Assembly: GCA_963693315.1 (NCBI GenBank)
Contig: CAVNZG010001087.1
Location: 44,402-108,401 of the forward strand
Source: Diogma glabrata
Taxonomy: Eukaryota > Arthropoda > Insecta > Diptera > Cylindrotomidae
Direction: 5' to 3'
Length of the DNA stretch: 64,000 nucleotides
Shown here: piece by piece, positions 24,484 to 34,371 of the stretch
How the letters are laid out: each line of letters opens with the position of its first letter
Numbering within the stretch: the first letter of the stretch is position 1
Program-made: the position numbers and the translations under genes
The notes under the pieces: model-generated
Database searches by the model: none
Seen by the model: only the letters and a program-made list of their open reading frames with translations
Told to the model about the DNA's origin: nothing

Positions 24484-26617
24484 AGTCCATTCATTTTAGC
24501 GGTTAACCTCGGAATGAGAGATAATAAGCTGAATTTTCGTAAATGCTTTCATTTTGGCGTTCTAAAAGTTCTCTCAAAAGTCTCACAAGATCTCGTGTCT
24601 GTGTCGTTAGATATTCAAGGTATATATTATTAAAATTGTAGAGAATAAACTTTGCAACAAATTTTATTGAACTATTTTTTCATGCGCTGAACTGTTTTTG
24701 AGATAGCAGGCGGTGGGTGAGTGTGCAGCGTTCAGTCATACGTACTTTAATGCACGGTCAACCGTGAATATCTGTGAACATTACCTTGAATTTTGAATAA
24801 TTTGTATTATTTATCAGTTAATACATTGTATTTACATATTTAGCGACTTTGTATTTATTTATTTATTTATTTACATTGTATTTGCAGCTGTACATTTCTA
24901 ACGATTTAAATTGAATTGCAGTGAAAATCTATAAATTTTTAATAATTTAAAGAACAAAAGTATTCACTTTCTTCTTCTTCATCATCATCTTCTGGAGGTT
25001 TGAGAATTTCTGTTTCATCATCATCTTACCCTGAATAGTTGTTTCTAGACCTTCCAGAATTTCAGAGTTTTCATGCTCTTCCTCATGAAACAGAATTGAG
25101 GAAAGGTTGCCCATTACACTGACCACAAGCTAAAGTGCATTGGAACCCCAATTTTCTACACCGCGCCGTGGACCACATCCATTCTTACAATTACAAAATA
25201 GAGTATTAAGTAATTCATCGGGAGCTGGTGGTAATTTTGTTGTCATTGTCTCCAGGAATTCATTTTGGAGCAAAAGTTTCAATCATACCCAAGCGATTTT
25301 TGAACTTGTAATAGACACGGTTTACATGCTGATGGGTTGCTGCATTTGTCGGTGGAAGGTTAGATAACTGGACAGGCTTATAAAGTTTTGTAGATTTAAT
25401 TACCTAACTATATCGAAGATGATCGATTTTATTCTCCGATTTCGGAGCATTGTATATCGCTAGTAAAATCTGAATTCCATTTTCGTGTAATTGTTGGACA
25501 GGGCAGATTTCTTGTATAAAAAAGTTCGTTGAAATTGGCCAGTTTTTCTAGTGATTTGATGAAAGTTTTTTTCCCTTTTTTAAACAACGCGAAGTTGAAC
25601 CACATCCACTGAATACATGTAAAAATAAAATATATTTTTTAGGAAAGGAATATTTCTCAAGACTTTTTGAAGAATAGAAGAAAAGATTTGTGTTTTGATT
25701 TTGCCTCTGCCAACTTTTTTAAAGAAAATGTCTTCTTGATGTAATTATATGCGTCAAATAAAAATAACTAGTAAATGCATGTCTTGTCCTATAATGATGG
25801 CAGTCCTCTCATGTTTGGATTCTTCGATAGCAGTTTCTATGATAAGAACATCATCATCTCTCGCTTGTTTTGTTGTGATATTTACACTCTCAAACTTTTC
25901 AATGAGAATTTCTTTTTATTACATCGATTTGATAAAAAGTTATCTTGATTGATTGGCACAATCATTGTTTTGTCGAAACAAATTTCATAAGATTTCGAAA
26001 GAGCAGTATTTATTCTTTGTTGTTCCATTGCTCTTATGTTTTTAGTGTAGTCCGAGTATCCGTCAAATACAACAACAGTTAGTGATGCAGAATCTGTTTG
26101 TAAAACTGTGTTTTTAAAATCTACTTTCAATAAATTAAAAGTTTTTAAGCACACAAAGTAGGCATTATTAAATTAGTTTTAAAAAAAAATGTAAAATGTT
26201 ATTGAATACATACAATGTAAAACAATACAAATTATTCAAAATTCAAGGTAGTATTTACAGATATTCACGGTTGACCTTGCATTAAAGTACGTATGGCTGA
26301 ACGCTGCGCACTCACCGCCGAAAAACGGTTCAGTGCATGAAAAAATAGTTCAAATAAAATTTGTCGCAAATTTTATTATCTACAATTAAAATTGTAGATG
26401 GATGTTATCATCATTGGGGCAATAGAAACCGAAATAAACGCGAAAAACTGGTTTTTGTTACCTTTGACCTTGAATAACTTACGACGCATACACGAGATTT
26501 TATGAGACTTTTGAGAGAACTTTTAAAACGCCTAAATAAAAGCATAAACGAAAATTCAGCTTATTATATCTCATACCGAGGTTGACCCCTTTTTTATGCT
26601 AAAATGACTGGACTGGA
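24484..26617 (-). mobile_element. TIR transposon carrying a FEN1-like/CXC gene remnant
   Basis: A left arm at about 24484-24850 is repeated in inverse orientation at about 26200-26617. The match includes the stretches AACCTCGG.ATGAGA, AAAAGTTCTCTCAAAAGTCT, CATACGTACTTTAATGCA and GTCAACCGTGAATATCTG. The right arm has about 80 extra bases. Outer ends read AGTCCATTCATTTTAGC (left) and, in complement, AGTCCAGTCATTTTAGC (right). TTAA lies immediately left (24480-24483), and 3 nt beyond the right end (26618-26621), so a TTAA target is possible but not proven. TTAA-targeting families include piggyBac, Kolobok and Sola3. Between the arms lies a minus-strand pseudogene of an uncharacterised multicopy family. 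Confidence 0.7.
25010..26157 (-). pseudogene. broken gene of an uncharacterised family: FEN1-like signatures plus C-terminal CXC-type cysteines
   Basis: Minus-strand frames in order give VVVFDGYSDYTKNIRAMEQQ (about 26020-26090), FDKTMIVPINQDNFLSNRCN, ARDDDVLIIETAIEESK followed by TAIIIGQDMHLLV (about 25770-25865), HVFSGCGSTSRC (about 25583-25620), LPPTNAAAHQHVNRVYYKFK (about 25280-25370), and CNCKNGC with RCRKLGFQCTLACGQCNG (about 25105-25205), then an acidic/lysine tail. These blocks are familiar from multicopy, functionally uncharacterised insect and cnidarian proteins. The FDGY...K...R and D..I...A...(G/A)xD.DLLV blocks resemble the N and I regions of FEN1/XPG nucleases, and the cysteine cluster resembles the Tesmin/TSO1 CXC domain. 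Both resemblances are my inference. The N-terminal part seems missing, and several frameshifts and stops show it is dead. Confidence 0.72.
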
Positions 26618-27234
26618 TTAAGATATTGAAACAAATTTTGAAAAAAAGGAATAAAAGTTGTTCTCAGTAGTGGTTAAATTATATGTATTATTTCAGCTCT
26701 CAAACTTGCACAACCGTCTAACTAATGGTTATTAATGGTTATTCGCGCACGGAGAAAAATAAATGTTAATAACTACTTCAATTTTAAATTCTTTTTACTA
26801 TTTCAAATAGTAACACTGCGCCCGGGTCAGAAAACTTTAAATTATGTGCAGTAGAACATTAAAAATTACTTTTTTATTCGCCTACATATTAAAGTGTTAC
26901 TTTATTACTGTGATTTGCGGCTTTAAAGTATCACTTTTCAACTATTTATTTTGTTGTCATAGCTACGTCCAAAAAAGTAAAAAGCATTTGTATTTGTTTA
27001 AATTCTATGAAAAATAAAAATTTTTATCAAATTCAAAATTTCATTATCCAATTAAAATAGTTGTTATCATTTGTTGTCATAGCTACACAATAATTTGGAA
27101 AAAATAATAAATATTTTGTCAAAGGTTACTTGTTCCACATATTTTATTTTAAAATTTATGAAAATTTATAATTTTAATTTAGAATAAACGGGTTTTCTTA
27201 AAATATTTTGCTTGCGGCGAATAAAAAAGAGTAT

Positions 27235-27349
27235 ATGATGCACGGACGTAAGCTATTTTGGACTTAATGTGGGTGCAAATCTCGGCTAGCGCCTCGATTT
27301 GCAAACTCCACATTCGTCCAAAATCTTTAGCTTTACGTCCTAGCATCAT
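27235..27349. ncRNA. long GC-richer hairpin with GCTAGC centre
   Basis: The left arm ATGATGCACGGACGTAAGCT pairs with the inverse AGCTTTACGTCCTAGCATCA, and GCAAATCTCG with CGATTTGC, around a GGCTAGCGCC centre. The fold has about 50 paired bases with a few bulges and is GC-richer than its surroundings. Length and shape suit a hairpin RNA or a tiny palindromic MITE. Expression cannot be judged from sequence. Confidence 0.45.
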
Positions 27350-27640
27350 AATGGACTATTACATAGTTATAAAATATAAGAATATGAGACAAGAAAGAAT
27401 ACAAAGCAAAAGACAACATTTTACTATTTCAAATAATAAAAATTTAACTTAATATAAGATATAAATTATCTTACTTGAATATTATACTTTGATGAATAAC
27501 TAAAGCAAAAATTAAAATCTCAATGCGTAAGTTTTGCTGTTTCAAACACTAAAATTTTGAAGTTTAAAACCATAAAATTCAACAAAATTCGTCAGTAAAA
27601 TTTTCTTGTGTTAAAAAAAAAAAATTAAAAAATTAAAATT

Positions 27641-27731
27641 TTTTCTATGCGAAAAGTAAACTCACTAGTGTAAAAAAAATAACAAATTATAGTTGCTATG
27701 GTTTTTCATATAATTTTACAAAGTATTTTAA
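27641..27731 (+). repeat. dispersed repeat, uninterrupted partner of 53998-54090
   Basis: TTTTTTCTATGCGAAAAGTA onward, through ACAAATTATAGTTGCTATGG to AAAGTATTTTAA, matches 53998-54090. At 54091 the R1 copy C begins immediately after AGTATTTTAA, while here the sequence continues ACAACGTAGCC. This pair therefore marks one boundary of R1. Confidence 0.85.
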
Positions 27732-27852
27732 ACAACGTAGCCATGAAAAAACAGAATATGAATTTTGAATGTTTTGTTGTCGATTTATAACTTTATAATT
27801 TATAGTAAATATCGATTATATATTATTATCATAGAAAAAATCGCATTTCCTT

Positions 27853-27960
27853 CGCGAGATAAAAACGTTTTTCGTTCGTAAACATGTCTCACTCGACGCT
27901 AGCGCGTCTCGTGAACAAATGTTTACTCACGAAAAAAACAATGTTTTCATCTCTTGTAGG
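27853..27960. ncRNA. second long hairpin with GCTAGCG centre
   Basis: GTTCGTAAACATG pairs with the inverse AACAAATGTTTACTCACGA, and CGACGC with GCGTC, around a central GCTAGCGC. Outer AAAACG / ATGTTTTCATCTC segments also pair. It resembles the hairpin at 27235-27349 in size and core. It could be a hairpin RNA or a palindromic element remnant. Confidence 0.4.
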
Positions 27961-29173
27961 AAAATATACTATTGCCGATTGACATTGCAATTTTGAAAAA
28001 TGTTTGAAAAATTTTTGATATTTTACTGAATATACTCCATTTGTTTTGTTTTATACATTTTAATAATAGGATCGTTGAAATTATATTAGACGGAATGCTA
28101 ATTCCACACATAATTTTCAAAAAAAATGGCAAGAAAATTATATTCCTCTCTTTCTGACTTCTTTCCTCAAGCTCAGGATAACCAATATAAACCAATATAA
28201 ATGAATAGCAAACTAAAGGTCGAAAAGTCTAATAGCAAACTAAAGGTCAAATGAACGTCAAACGTATCTTTGTTTAATACTTCAAGGGTCTTATTCTTAT
28301 ATGTAGTTTTTTACTTAATAAAAGGGTTTTATATTTAATAAAACAACACAACTTCAAAATTTGACAGTTCAATGAAAATTCAATTAGCGGGCTAATATTT
28401 ATTTTTTTGCAGTGGGAACTTCCGAATAAATACAAAACCTAAAATAGAAAAAGTTAAACTTTTATAAATTTAAGCTCCTCTAACATCTATTTTAATGGGG
28501 CAGTAAGGCTTTTCATCATAATATTGCAATGTATAAAAATAACACAAACAACATGCGTATGTTACTAATATTAATTTTTGTGGAAAGTTTTCAATAGTTT
28601 TAGTTATATTTATAGACAGCATAGAAAAATTTGACGATATTTTGAAAGGCAATATTATATAAACGGCAACGAAAGTTTTTCAGCATTTGCAAAATCGTCG
28701 AAAGTATCTAATCGTTTTGCGTTGCAAAATGGTCGAAAACCAAATGTGTTGCTATTTTAGATAGCAATAGTAGCTTTCCATAGTTTTAAGTTCGGGAATG
28801 GGATTAAGAAAATTTAATATTTATGTGATAGGATAAATTGAAAAACTATTTATTTGCATTTTTATTATATTTTATTTCATGTAATTTTTAATAATAAAAA
28901 AGTATTTTAATTTTAGTTTGGAGCGCAGTAAAATCTTAAAACTAATTAATTTTAATTTTATCGTTGCAAAATTACCTTTTTGTTTTATATGAAACAGTTG
29001 ATTTTTAAAAAATCCTCAAAAAGGGTTATAAATCAAAAATTAAAAGAAAGAATATACTATTTACTCTACTCTATACTAGTTACTTAAATTTATTTTATTT
29101 ATTACATAAATATGTTTACCTCTTTAACAAAACTCTTAAAAATTTTAATACTAGTGTCGATCTAGAAGCATCT
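27961..29173. other. intergenic AT-rich DNA, no gene seen
   Basis: Short direct repeats AACCAATATA and AATAGCAAACTAAAGGTC (28180-28250) are the only structure. Minus frames at 27947-28195 and 28470-28652 have no recognisable features. Confidence 0.5.
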
Positions 29174-29639
29174 TCAGTAAGAAAATGTTTTGCAACTGTA
29201 AAGTTTATTGCAAAAAAATTCAATCTGAAGATAATTCAATCCAAATTCCACTGCTACTTCCCCAGCACAGCTCTGTGATTCTAAATCATGTTGTACGTCA
29301 TTTACGAAAACGTCGTTAGAAATAATATTGTCAATTGATCCTACTACAATTTTCCGTTGCTATAAAGGCAGACAGTATGATGCGAACGTACTTTGCAAGT
29401 TTTTTAGATTCACTTTCACATCGTTTGATGTCTGTAATAAAGAAAACAAGTAATAAGTATAGATAAAAATCAAAAGTTGACTCCTAAATTTCTTTTGGAC
29501 CTACCTTAAAGTGAAAAATAAATCCACAAAATGCTTCGGGTTTTGATGGATTCCCCCTTTTTACTTCAGCGCTGGGTACATCAATTTTAAATTTGTTTGT
29601 TTTTGCCGCTTGAATACCTTTGTTGCTTATCATCTGCAT
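29174..29639 (-). pseudogene. candidate two-exon frame, possible host gene fragment
   Basis: On the minus strand, exon-like 29505-29639 starts with ATG and runs 45 codons (contains FKIDVPSAEVKRGNPSKPEA and ends FIFHFK). It is followed by a GTAGGT donor, a 73-bp intron-like segment (29432-29504) with a pyrimidine-rich end TTTATTACAG, and an in-phase second segment 29174-29431 (TSNDVKVNLKNLQSTF ... SIDNIISNDVFVNDVQHDLE) closing at TGA. The short intron length suits insects. One in-frame TAG (29360-29362) interrupts the second segment. I do not recognise the protein. It may be a decayed gene, a diverged transposon gene, or chance. Confidence 0.3.
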
Positions 29640-31976
29640 CTTTAAACGCATTCGATAGCAGGCAGAATTGCAAAAATTTAAAGCAATAGTTTAATTAAAA
29701 TGAATGAAATTAAATTATTTACTAAAACGAAAAAAACCAAACGAAACGAAACGCGTCTGAAATTTATATTTTTAATAAAAGTTATTAGAAAAATAATATT
29801 ACTTTTAATTATTAAATTTAATAACTGATTATATACTAATTATTAAATTACAACGAACCGTCTTGAAGTACATGTACTTTGTACTGGTATAATTAAACAA
29901 TCCGGTTCTGTGGGACTTTGTGGTCCCTTTGTGGTCCCAAATAGCATGAAAAGTACGAGACGAATGAAGGAATTCGACGGATCGTTCTCTTTCGTGTTGT
30001 TTGTTAAATAAACAACCGCCCAAGTAAATTTCTAGCAAATTTTACTATTAACTTTATGACGATTCAACACATTAAAACCATGTGGATGCTAACAAAGGAT
30101 ACTTAAAAGTGTTGGTTCCTAAATTATAAAAAAGTAAGCTACCTACCAAACAAATCGATATATAAATTAAAATTTATTTGAAAAAACAATTATGTAAAGA
30201 TAAACTTCATACTGCATTTTGACAATATCCTCCTTTGTATAACTATAACTTTACTAATTTACTTAACTATAGCTTTAAGTTTTAAGGATCGAAATTAGTT
30301 GGCACTCTTTTAACAGCGTCTTTAAGTAATGGGATTATTTCGCCTTGAAAATGACTTTATGTAGCATTTAAAAAATGTTTTTAAAATGTGAATATGTCTA
30401 TTTAATAACTTAAAAGTTATTAAAAAGTTGTATAAGATATACAAGTTATATATAAGTTCGTCCTTATAGTTTTTATTTGAAAAAAAAGCTGTGGTAAACT
30501 GTAAAAATAATTTAATTTTACAATATGCACGACCCCGACGATGATTCTTTCAAAGTAAACATTTTTCTACTGAATGTTTAAACAATTTAAGAATTATTAT
30601 TGTGATTTTTCATTAAATTTATAATCCTAATTAAGCAATCCAATAACTTTTAATATACTGAACCTTAACGAATTAGACATTAAAAAACCACTGAAACAAA
30701 TTTCACAAATTTTAGTAGTTTATTAGCACTTTATTCTCACTTTATAGAAGAATTATCTTATAAATTTAATAAACTTCACAATTTTTATGATGTTTTTAGA
30801 ATATTTTTACAACAATAAAGTATCAGTAGAAAAGTTCAATTATATTTAAGTTTATATAGAGTTATAATATAATTCTACACTTTCTACTAATTTTCACTAT
30901 TTTAAAACTTTTTAAACACAATTAATAGAATATTTTTATAATTGATAACAACTTTTCATTAAAAATGCAAAATTTAAACTACACGAATGATCCTACCTAG
31001 CTAAAAATATTACATAAGACGAAAGGTTTCAATTTTTTCACAAAACGGGTATAAAATTAAAATAAAATCTTTGGTGTTCAATACCTATTTTAAAAATAGG
31101 TGAAAGAATTAACTAAATAAAATAAAAAACAAACAAAAAACAGTTTTGAAGGATAATAAAAAAATTAAACTAAATTTTTGTTAAATAATCATAAAATATG
31201 TCTATTTTTTAAATCATTAACTGATAATTTTTAACATATATCTATTAATTTTTAAACCTTTTATAACTAATTTTTAACAAATGTGGAATAAAAAAAATAC
31301 TTAGAACATTTTATTATTTAACTATTATCATATAATATATTTGTTATTGGCCTAACATTGAAAAGTAAAGCTCTCAAAATAAGTTTTATCTTTTGAACTG
31401 TAACTTTTACTCTTCAAGCCATAATTTTTATTGTTTTCAAACGATAAATATTTGAAATTTGACTTATAATTATTACATTTTATTTTTTTAGTGACCGACA
31501 TGTAGTTTTTATTATTCAAAATAGTATTTTTATGCAAACAATCAGTGAATTGTATGTTCAAATGCTAACTTTTAAGGATTATTTGTTAAAATGAGGAAAT
31601 TACTATTTCAAATAGTATTAAATAACTCTAATTTTATTAATAACTAGATATCTAGCTTTATTTTGTACAGTTCATTTCTTTCCGTGCGAATTTGACGGAA
31701 TAGTGATATTGACATATTTTGTTATTAAGAAAACAGATATACTTCGTAATATTTAGTTTATGTGTTAGATATAAAACAACTCGTTCTGTGGATCTAATTT
31801 GTTATGAGAAGTTTGGTACAGTTATGTAACGATTGGCCCTATTTCAATTCCTCCTCTAAATTAAGAATTAAAACCATTTAAAAAACAACTCTATAAAAAC
31901 AACTTATCCTATATTAAAAAACAAAGCAAAAACATCAAATGAAACTCCGTATATCAATTTATTACTTTATTTTTGA
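29640..31976. other. intergenic AT-rich DNA, no gene seen
   Basis: Minus frames at 29829-30038 and 31352-31561 have no recognisable motif. A short duplicated TTTGTGGTCCC lies at about 29918-29939. The rest is strongly A/T-rich. Confidence 0.5.
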
Positions 31977-32164
31977 CCTACCTCCAGGGCCGGATCTACC
32001 ATGGGTGCAATGGAGCGACTGCACCCGGCGCCAACAGAAAAGGCGCCAAAATTGAGTTTTGTTTTAAATTCGATTACTTTTTCGTTTTGGTTTTTAATTA
32101 ACTTTAAGGCAAATTAAAATTTATTTTTCTATATAAAAAACAACAATTTATTTTTGTATATTTG

Positions 32165-32345
32165 TTTTAATTTTTGATCTACGGGCGCGACAGCCCCGTG
32201 TACTCTTGTCGCTGCTATTGACATACGATTCAACGTGAAATATTAGATACCACTGGCAATAGCAGTGAGACATTACCAGCCAAGGTGATATCATACGGGA
32301 GCTGTCGAATGAACTCTATTCATCCAACAGTACTCTCAATTTTAT
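32165..32345 (-). repeat. R2 dispersed repeat fragment inside the hAT element
   Basis: TTTTTGATCTACGGGCGCGAC, TGCTATTGACATACGATTCA and ACTGGCAATAGCAGTGAGAC appear in the same order as in the R2 copy at 55331-55901. The fragment continues through a GAATGAACTCTATTCATCCAAC segment. Flanking R2 parts are missing. Confidence 0.8.
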
Positions 32346-32979
32346 ATGCAGTTTTCCTTTCAGTTGTCCTTTTTCTATAAATTATTGTTATAAATTATGC
32401 GGCGTCATCTTCTGGAGAAGCTCTTAATTTTTTTCAACTATATTTAATTTTTTTGAACTGCATATACGCATATTTTTCGAAATTCGTTTGTCGTGTCGTT
32501 TTGATCTTTTTAGGCAGCAAATGAAAAGCTTAGTTTAAGGCCAATAATGAAACTTGTTGGGAAAGCTGAAAATCAGCTGTAAGACCTCTTAGATTTTAAA
32601 CTGTAGAATTTTAAAGCAGTTTAATTGCAACTCCTTAAGACCAGACACGCAAAACTATATAACACAATTTGGAGCAAAATGTTAGCGAAGATAATGCTGC
32701 TTTAAATATCTTTGCCGTTTAATTTTGTAAAACGATCTTCTCTCCAAGATTAATGTTGTTTATAAAATGATGCAAAGTCTGAACTTGAATGTAATTGAAT
32801 GTATTTTATTGAATGTATGGAAAAGCTGGCGGGTTTCTTAGAGAGCGATTCGAATATTCCGCATTCAAATCAAATGCGAATTCATCGTATAGGAAAGGGT
32901 TTTGAAAATGAAATACAAGATAATATAATATAAGATCCAAGATCCTTCACAAAATTTCTTTTTCCTCTATTGATTTTTT

Positions 32980-33350
32980 TTAACGGCGTTCATGCTCCAT
33001 GTAGGAGCGTTGCCAGGCTAATCAGCTTTCAATATTCACCACGGTCGTTCGCAACAGCGACATAATTACCATGGCAGCCGATTTTTTTAAGGTCGTTTAT
33101 TACATCAGTCCCCCATTGTAGTCGTGGTCTACCTCGCGGTCGCCCTCTCCCTGGGGTACTAACGTACATTTTTCTAATCATTCCAGACTGTGAATCGCAC
33201 GTAGAACATGTCCAAACCAAGCAATCCTATTAGAACGGATACAACCTATTATATCAGGACCCTCAAGAAGGTTTCTAATCTCAAAGTTATATCTTCTACT
33301 GATATTGCTATTAATTCATTAGCACGATTTATTCTTACGGATGACCAGTG
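32980..33350 (-). pseudogene. LINE C-terminal fragment, RTE-like
   Basis: Minus-strand frames give WSSVRINRANELIAISVEDI, then RIAWFGHVLRA-like sequence, then PGRGRPRGRPRLQWGTDVIN and VANDRGEY. This is the familiar C-terminal tail W...N.EL...R..W.GHV.R...GRGRPR.RW.DG...DL of RTE-like and related endonuclease-reverse transcriptases. It is frameshifted and lacks the catalytic part. It lies inside the hAT element upstream of the dimerisation-domain remnant, consistent with an insertion there. Confidence 0.75.
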
Positions 33351-33399
33351 CACAATGATAGATATGGATTTTATATAACATATTTTAATTAAAAAACTA

Positions 33400-33690
33400 A
33401 GATAGGGATTAGATTTTAAAATATTTGAAACTTCTATAGAAAATTTTATACCTTCTATATTTGCAAAACATGCCAGATATTTTCCGAATTTATTTAAAGC
33501 CAAGATACTACTATTAACAGTAGCTCCCGCTGAAAGGAGCTTTTCTAAATTATACCAGGTGATTGAGCATGTGCCGGGAGAGGATAGTTGCCTTTTCTCT
33601 TATATCAATTGAATTTGAAATTTCTTATTTATGAAAATACGAACCGGCAATAAAAGAGTTTTCTGAAAATAAAGCCATAAAAGTGAACAT
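33400..33690 (+). pseudogene. hAT transposase C-terminal dimerisation domain remnant
   Basis: Plus-strand frames give KAKILLLTVAPAERSFSKL, matching the hAT dimerisation block (LLT.PVTVASAERSFSKLK). After a frameshift, ISIEFEI and AIKEFSENKAIKV match the C-terminal LSIE....DFA..KARK tail seen in ZMYM-type hAT proteins. The catalytic upstream part is not recognisable, having decayed or been displaced by the LINE fragment. The orientation defines the element as plus strand. Confidence 0.8.
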
Positions 33691-33731
33691 ATATGTGATT
33701 CTTTATTTAATACAATTTTATTTGTATATAT

Positions 33732-34342
33732 TGTAATAAACTTCGTCCAGAATGGGTTAATTTAATTTAATCATAAAAAAAACCAATACGTTCCGCCTAA
33801 ATGTTTTCTACATTCAAAGATAAATTAAAAGTTAACTCCCTTTAACTAATACAAGTTGCATAAATTATTGTAAATTAAATTTGTTTACATTAATGAAATT
33901 AAAAGGAGGAGTGGCCTATTTTTTTCTAGAAACAACTACAGTGAGTACCAGAATATTCTGCTTATTTGTTTTTGAATATAAAATAAGCGAACAGAATATC
34001 AGATAGTCAGTTTTAATTTTGCAATTAAAGTGTTCTATAAATATTCGAAAGTATAAGGAATAATCGGTGGTACTTGAGCCTGGGTACTAATAGTGAAAGA
34101 ATCTGAACTTAGAGGAATAGTAAATACAGATTTTACGATTCCGAATATTATTGATTCAAATTGTGGAAAAGCGGTGAAGTTTATTGTACATAAATTGGAG
34201 ACCCTGGAATTTATTGTAAGGAAAAACGGAAGCTGCTGTAATTTGTTGACCAATAAAGTTTGAGATTCTGTTAACCAAAGATCTGTCTTTTTACTGTCGT
34301 ATTTGCTCAATAATCGAAAAGAACCAACGAAGAGTCGTTACA
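33732..34342 (+). repeat. 5' LTR
   Basis: 611 bp, TG...CA ends with TGTAA/TTACA inverted termini. A TATAAATA box-like motif is at 34036-34043 and a polyadenylation signal AATAAA at 34252-34257. Differences from the 3' LTR: near 33868 (T vs A), 34038 (T vs C), about 34113 (A vs T) and about 34171 (G vs A). Confidence 0.97.
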
Positions 34343-34343
34343 G

Positions 34344-34362
34344 TGGTGTCAGAAGTGGGATT
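34344..34362 (+). promoter_or_regulatory. primer binding site, probably tRNA-Leu
   Basis: TGGTGTCAGAAGTGGGATT starts 2 nt after the LTR. It is complementary to a tRNA 3' end CCA preceded by TGTCAGAAGTGGG-type pairing, which from memory fits insect tRNA-Leu (ending CCCACTTCTGACA). The tRNA identity should be treated as likely rather than proven. Confidence 0.75.
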
Positions 34363-34371
34363 ATTGAAACA

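Larger units (their letters stand above)
26755..31690. mobile_element. weak candidate large TIR element (GCACGGA ends)
   Basis: GCACGGAGAAAAATAAATG near 26755 has an inverse partner TTTCTTTCCGTGC ending about 31687. Both ends are followed inward by the palindromic TACTATTTCAAATAGTA block (26801 and 31602). No target duplication and no transposase were found. The two ends could equally belong to two separate solo MITE ends. Confidence 0.3.

Noticed and set aside
25140..25367. Plus-strand 75-codon frame
   Set aside because: It is the antisense of the CXC-type pseudogene, whose conserved blocks lie on the minus strand.
34035..34310. Identical 91-codon minus-strand frames in both LTRs (also 37635-37910)
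   Set aside because: Open by chance in a young LTR pair; no motif and antisense to the element.
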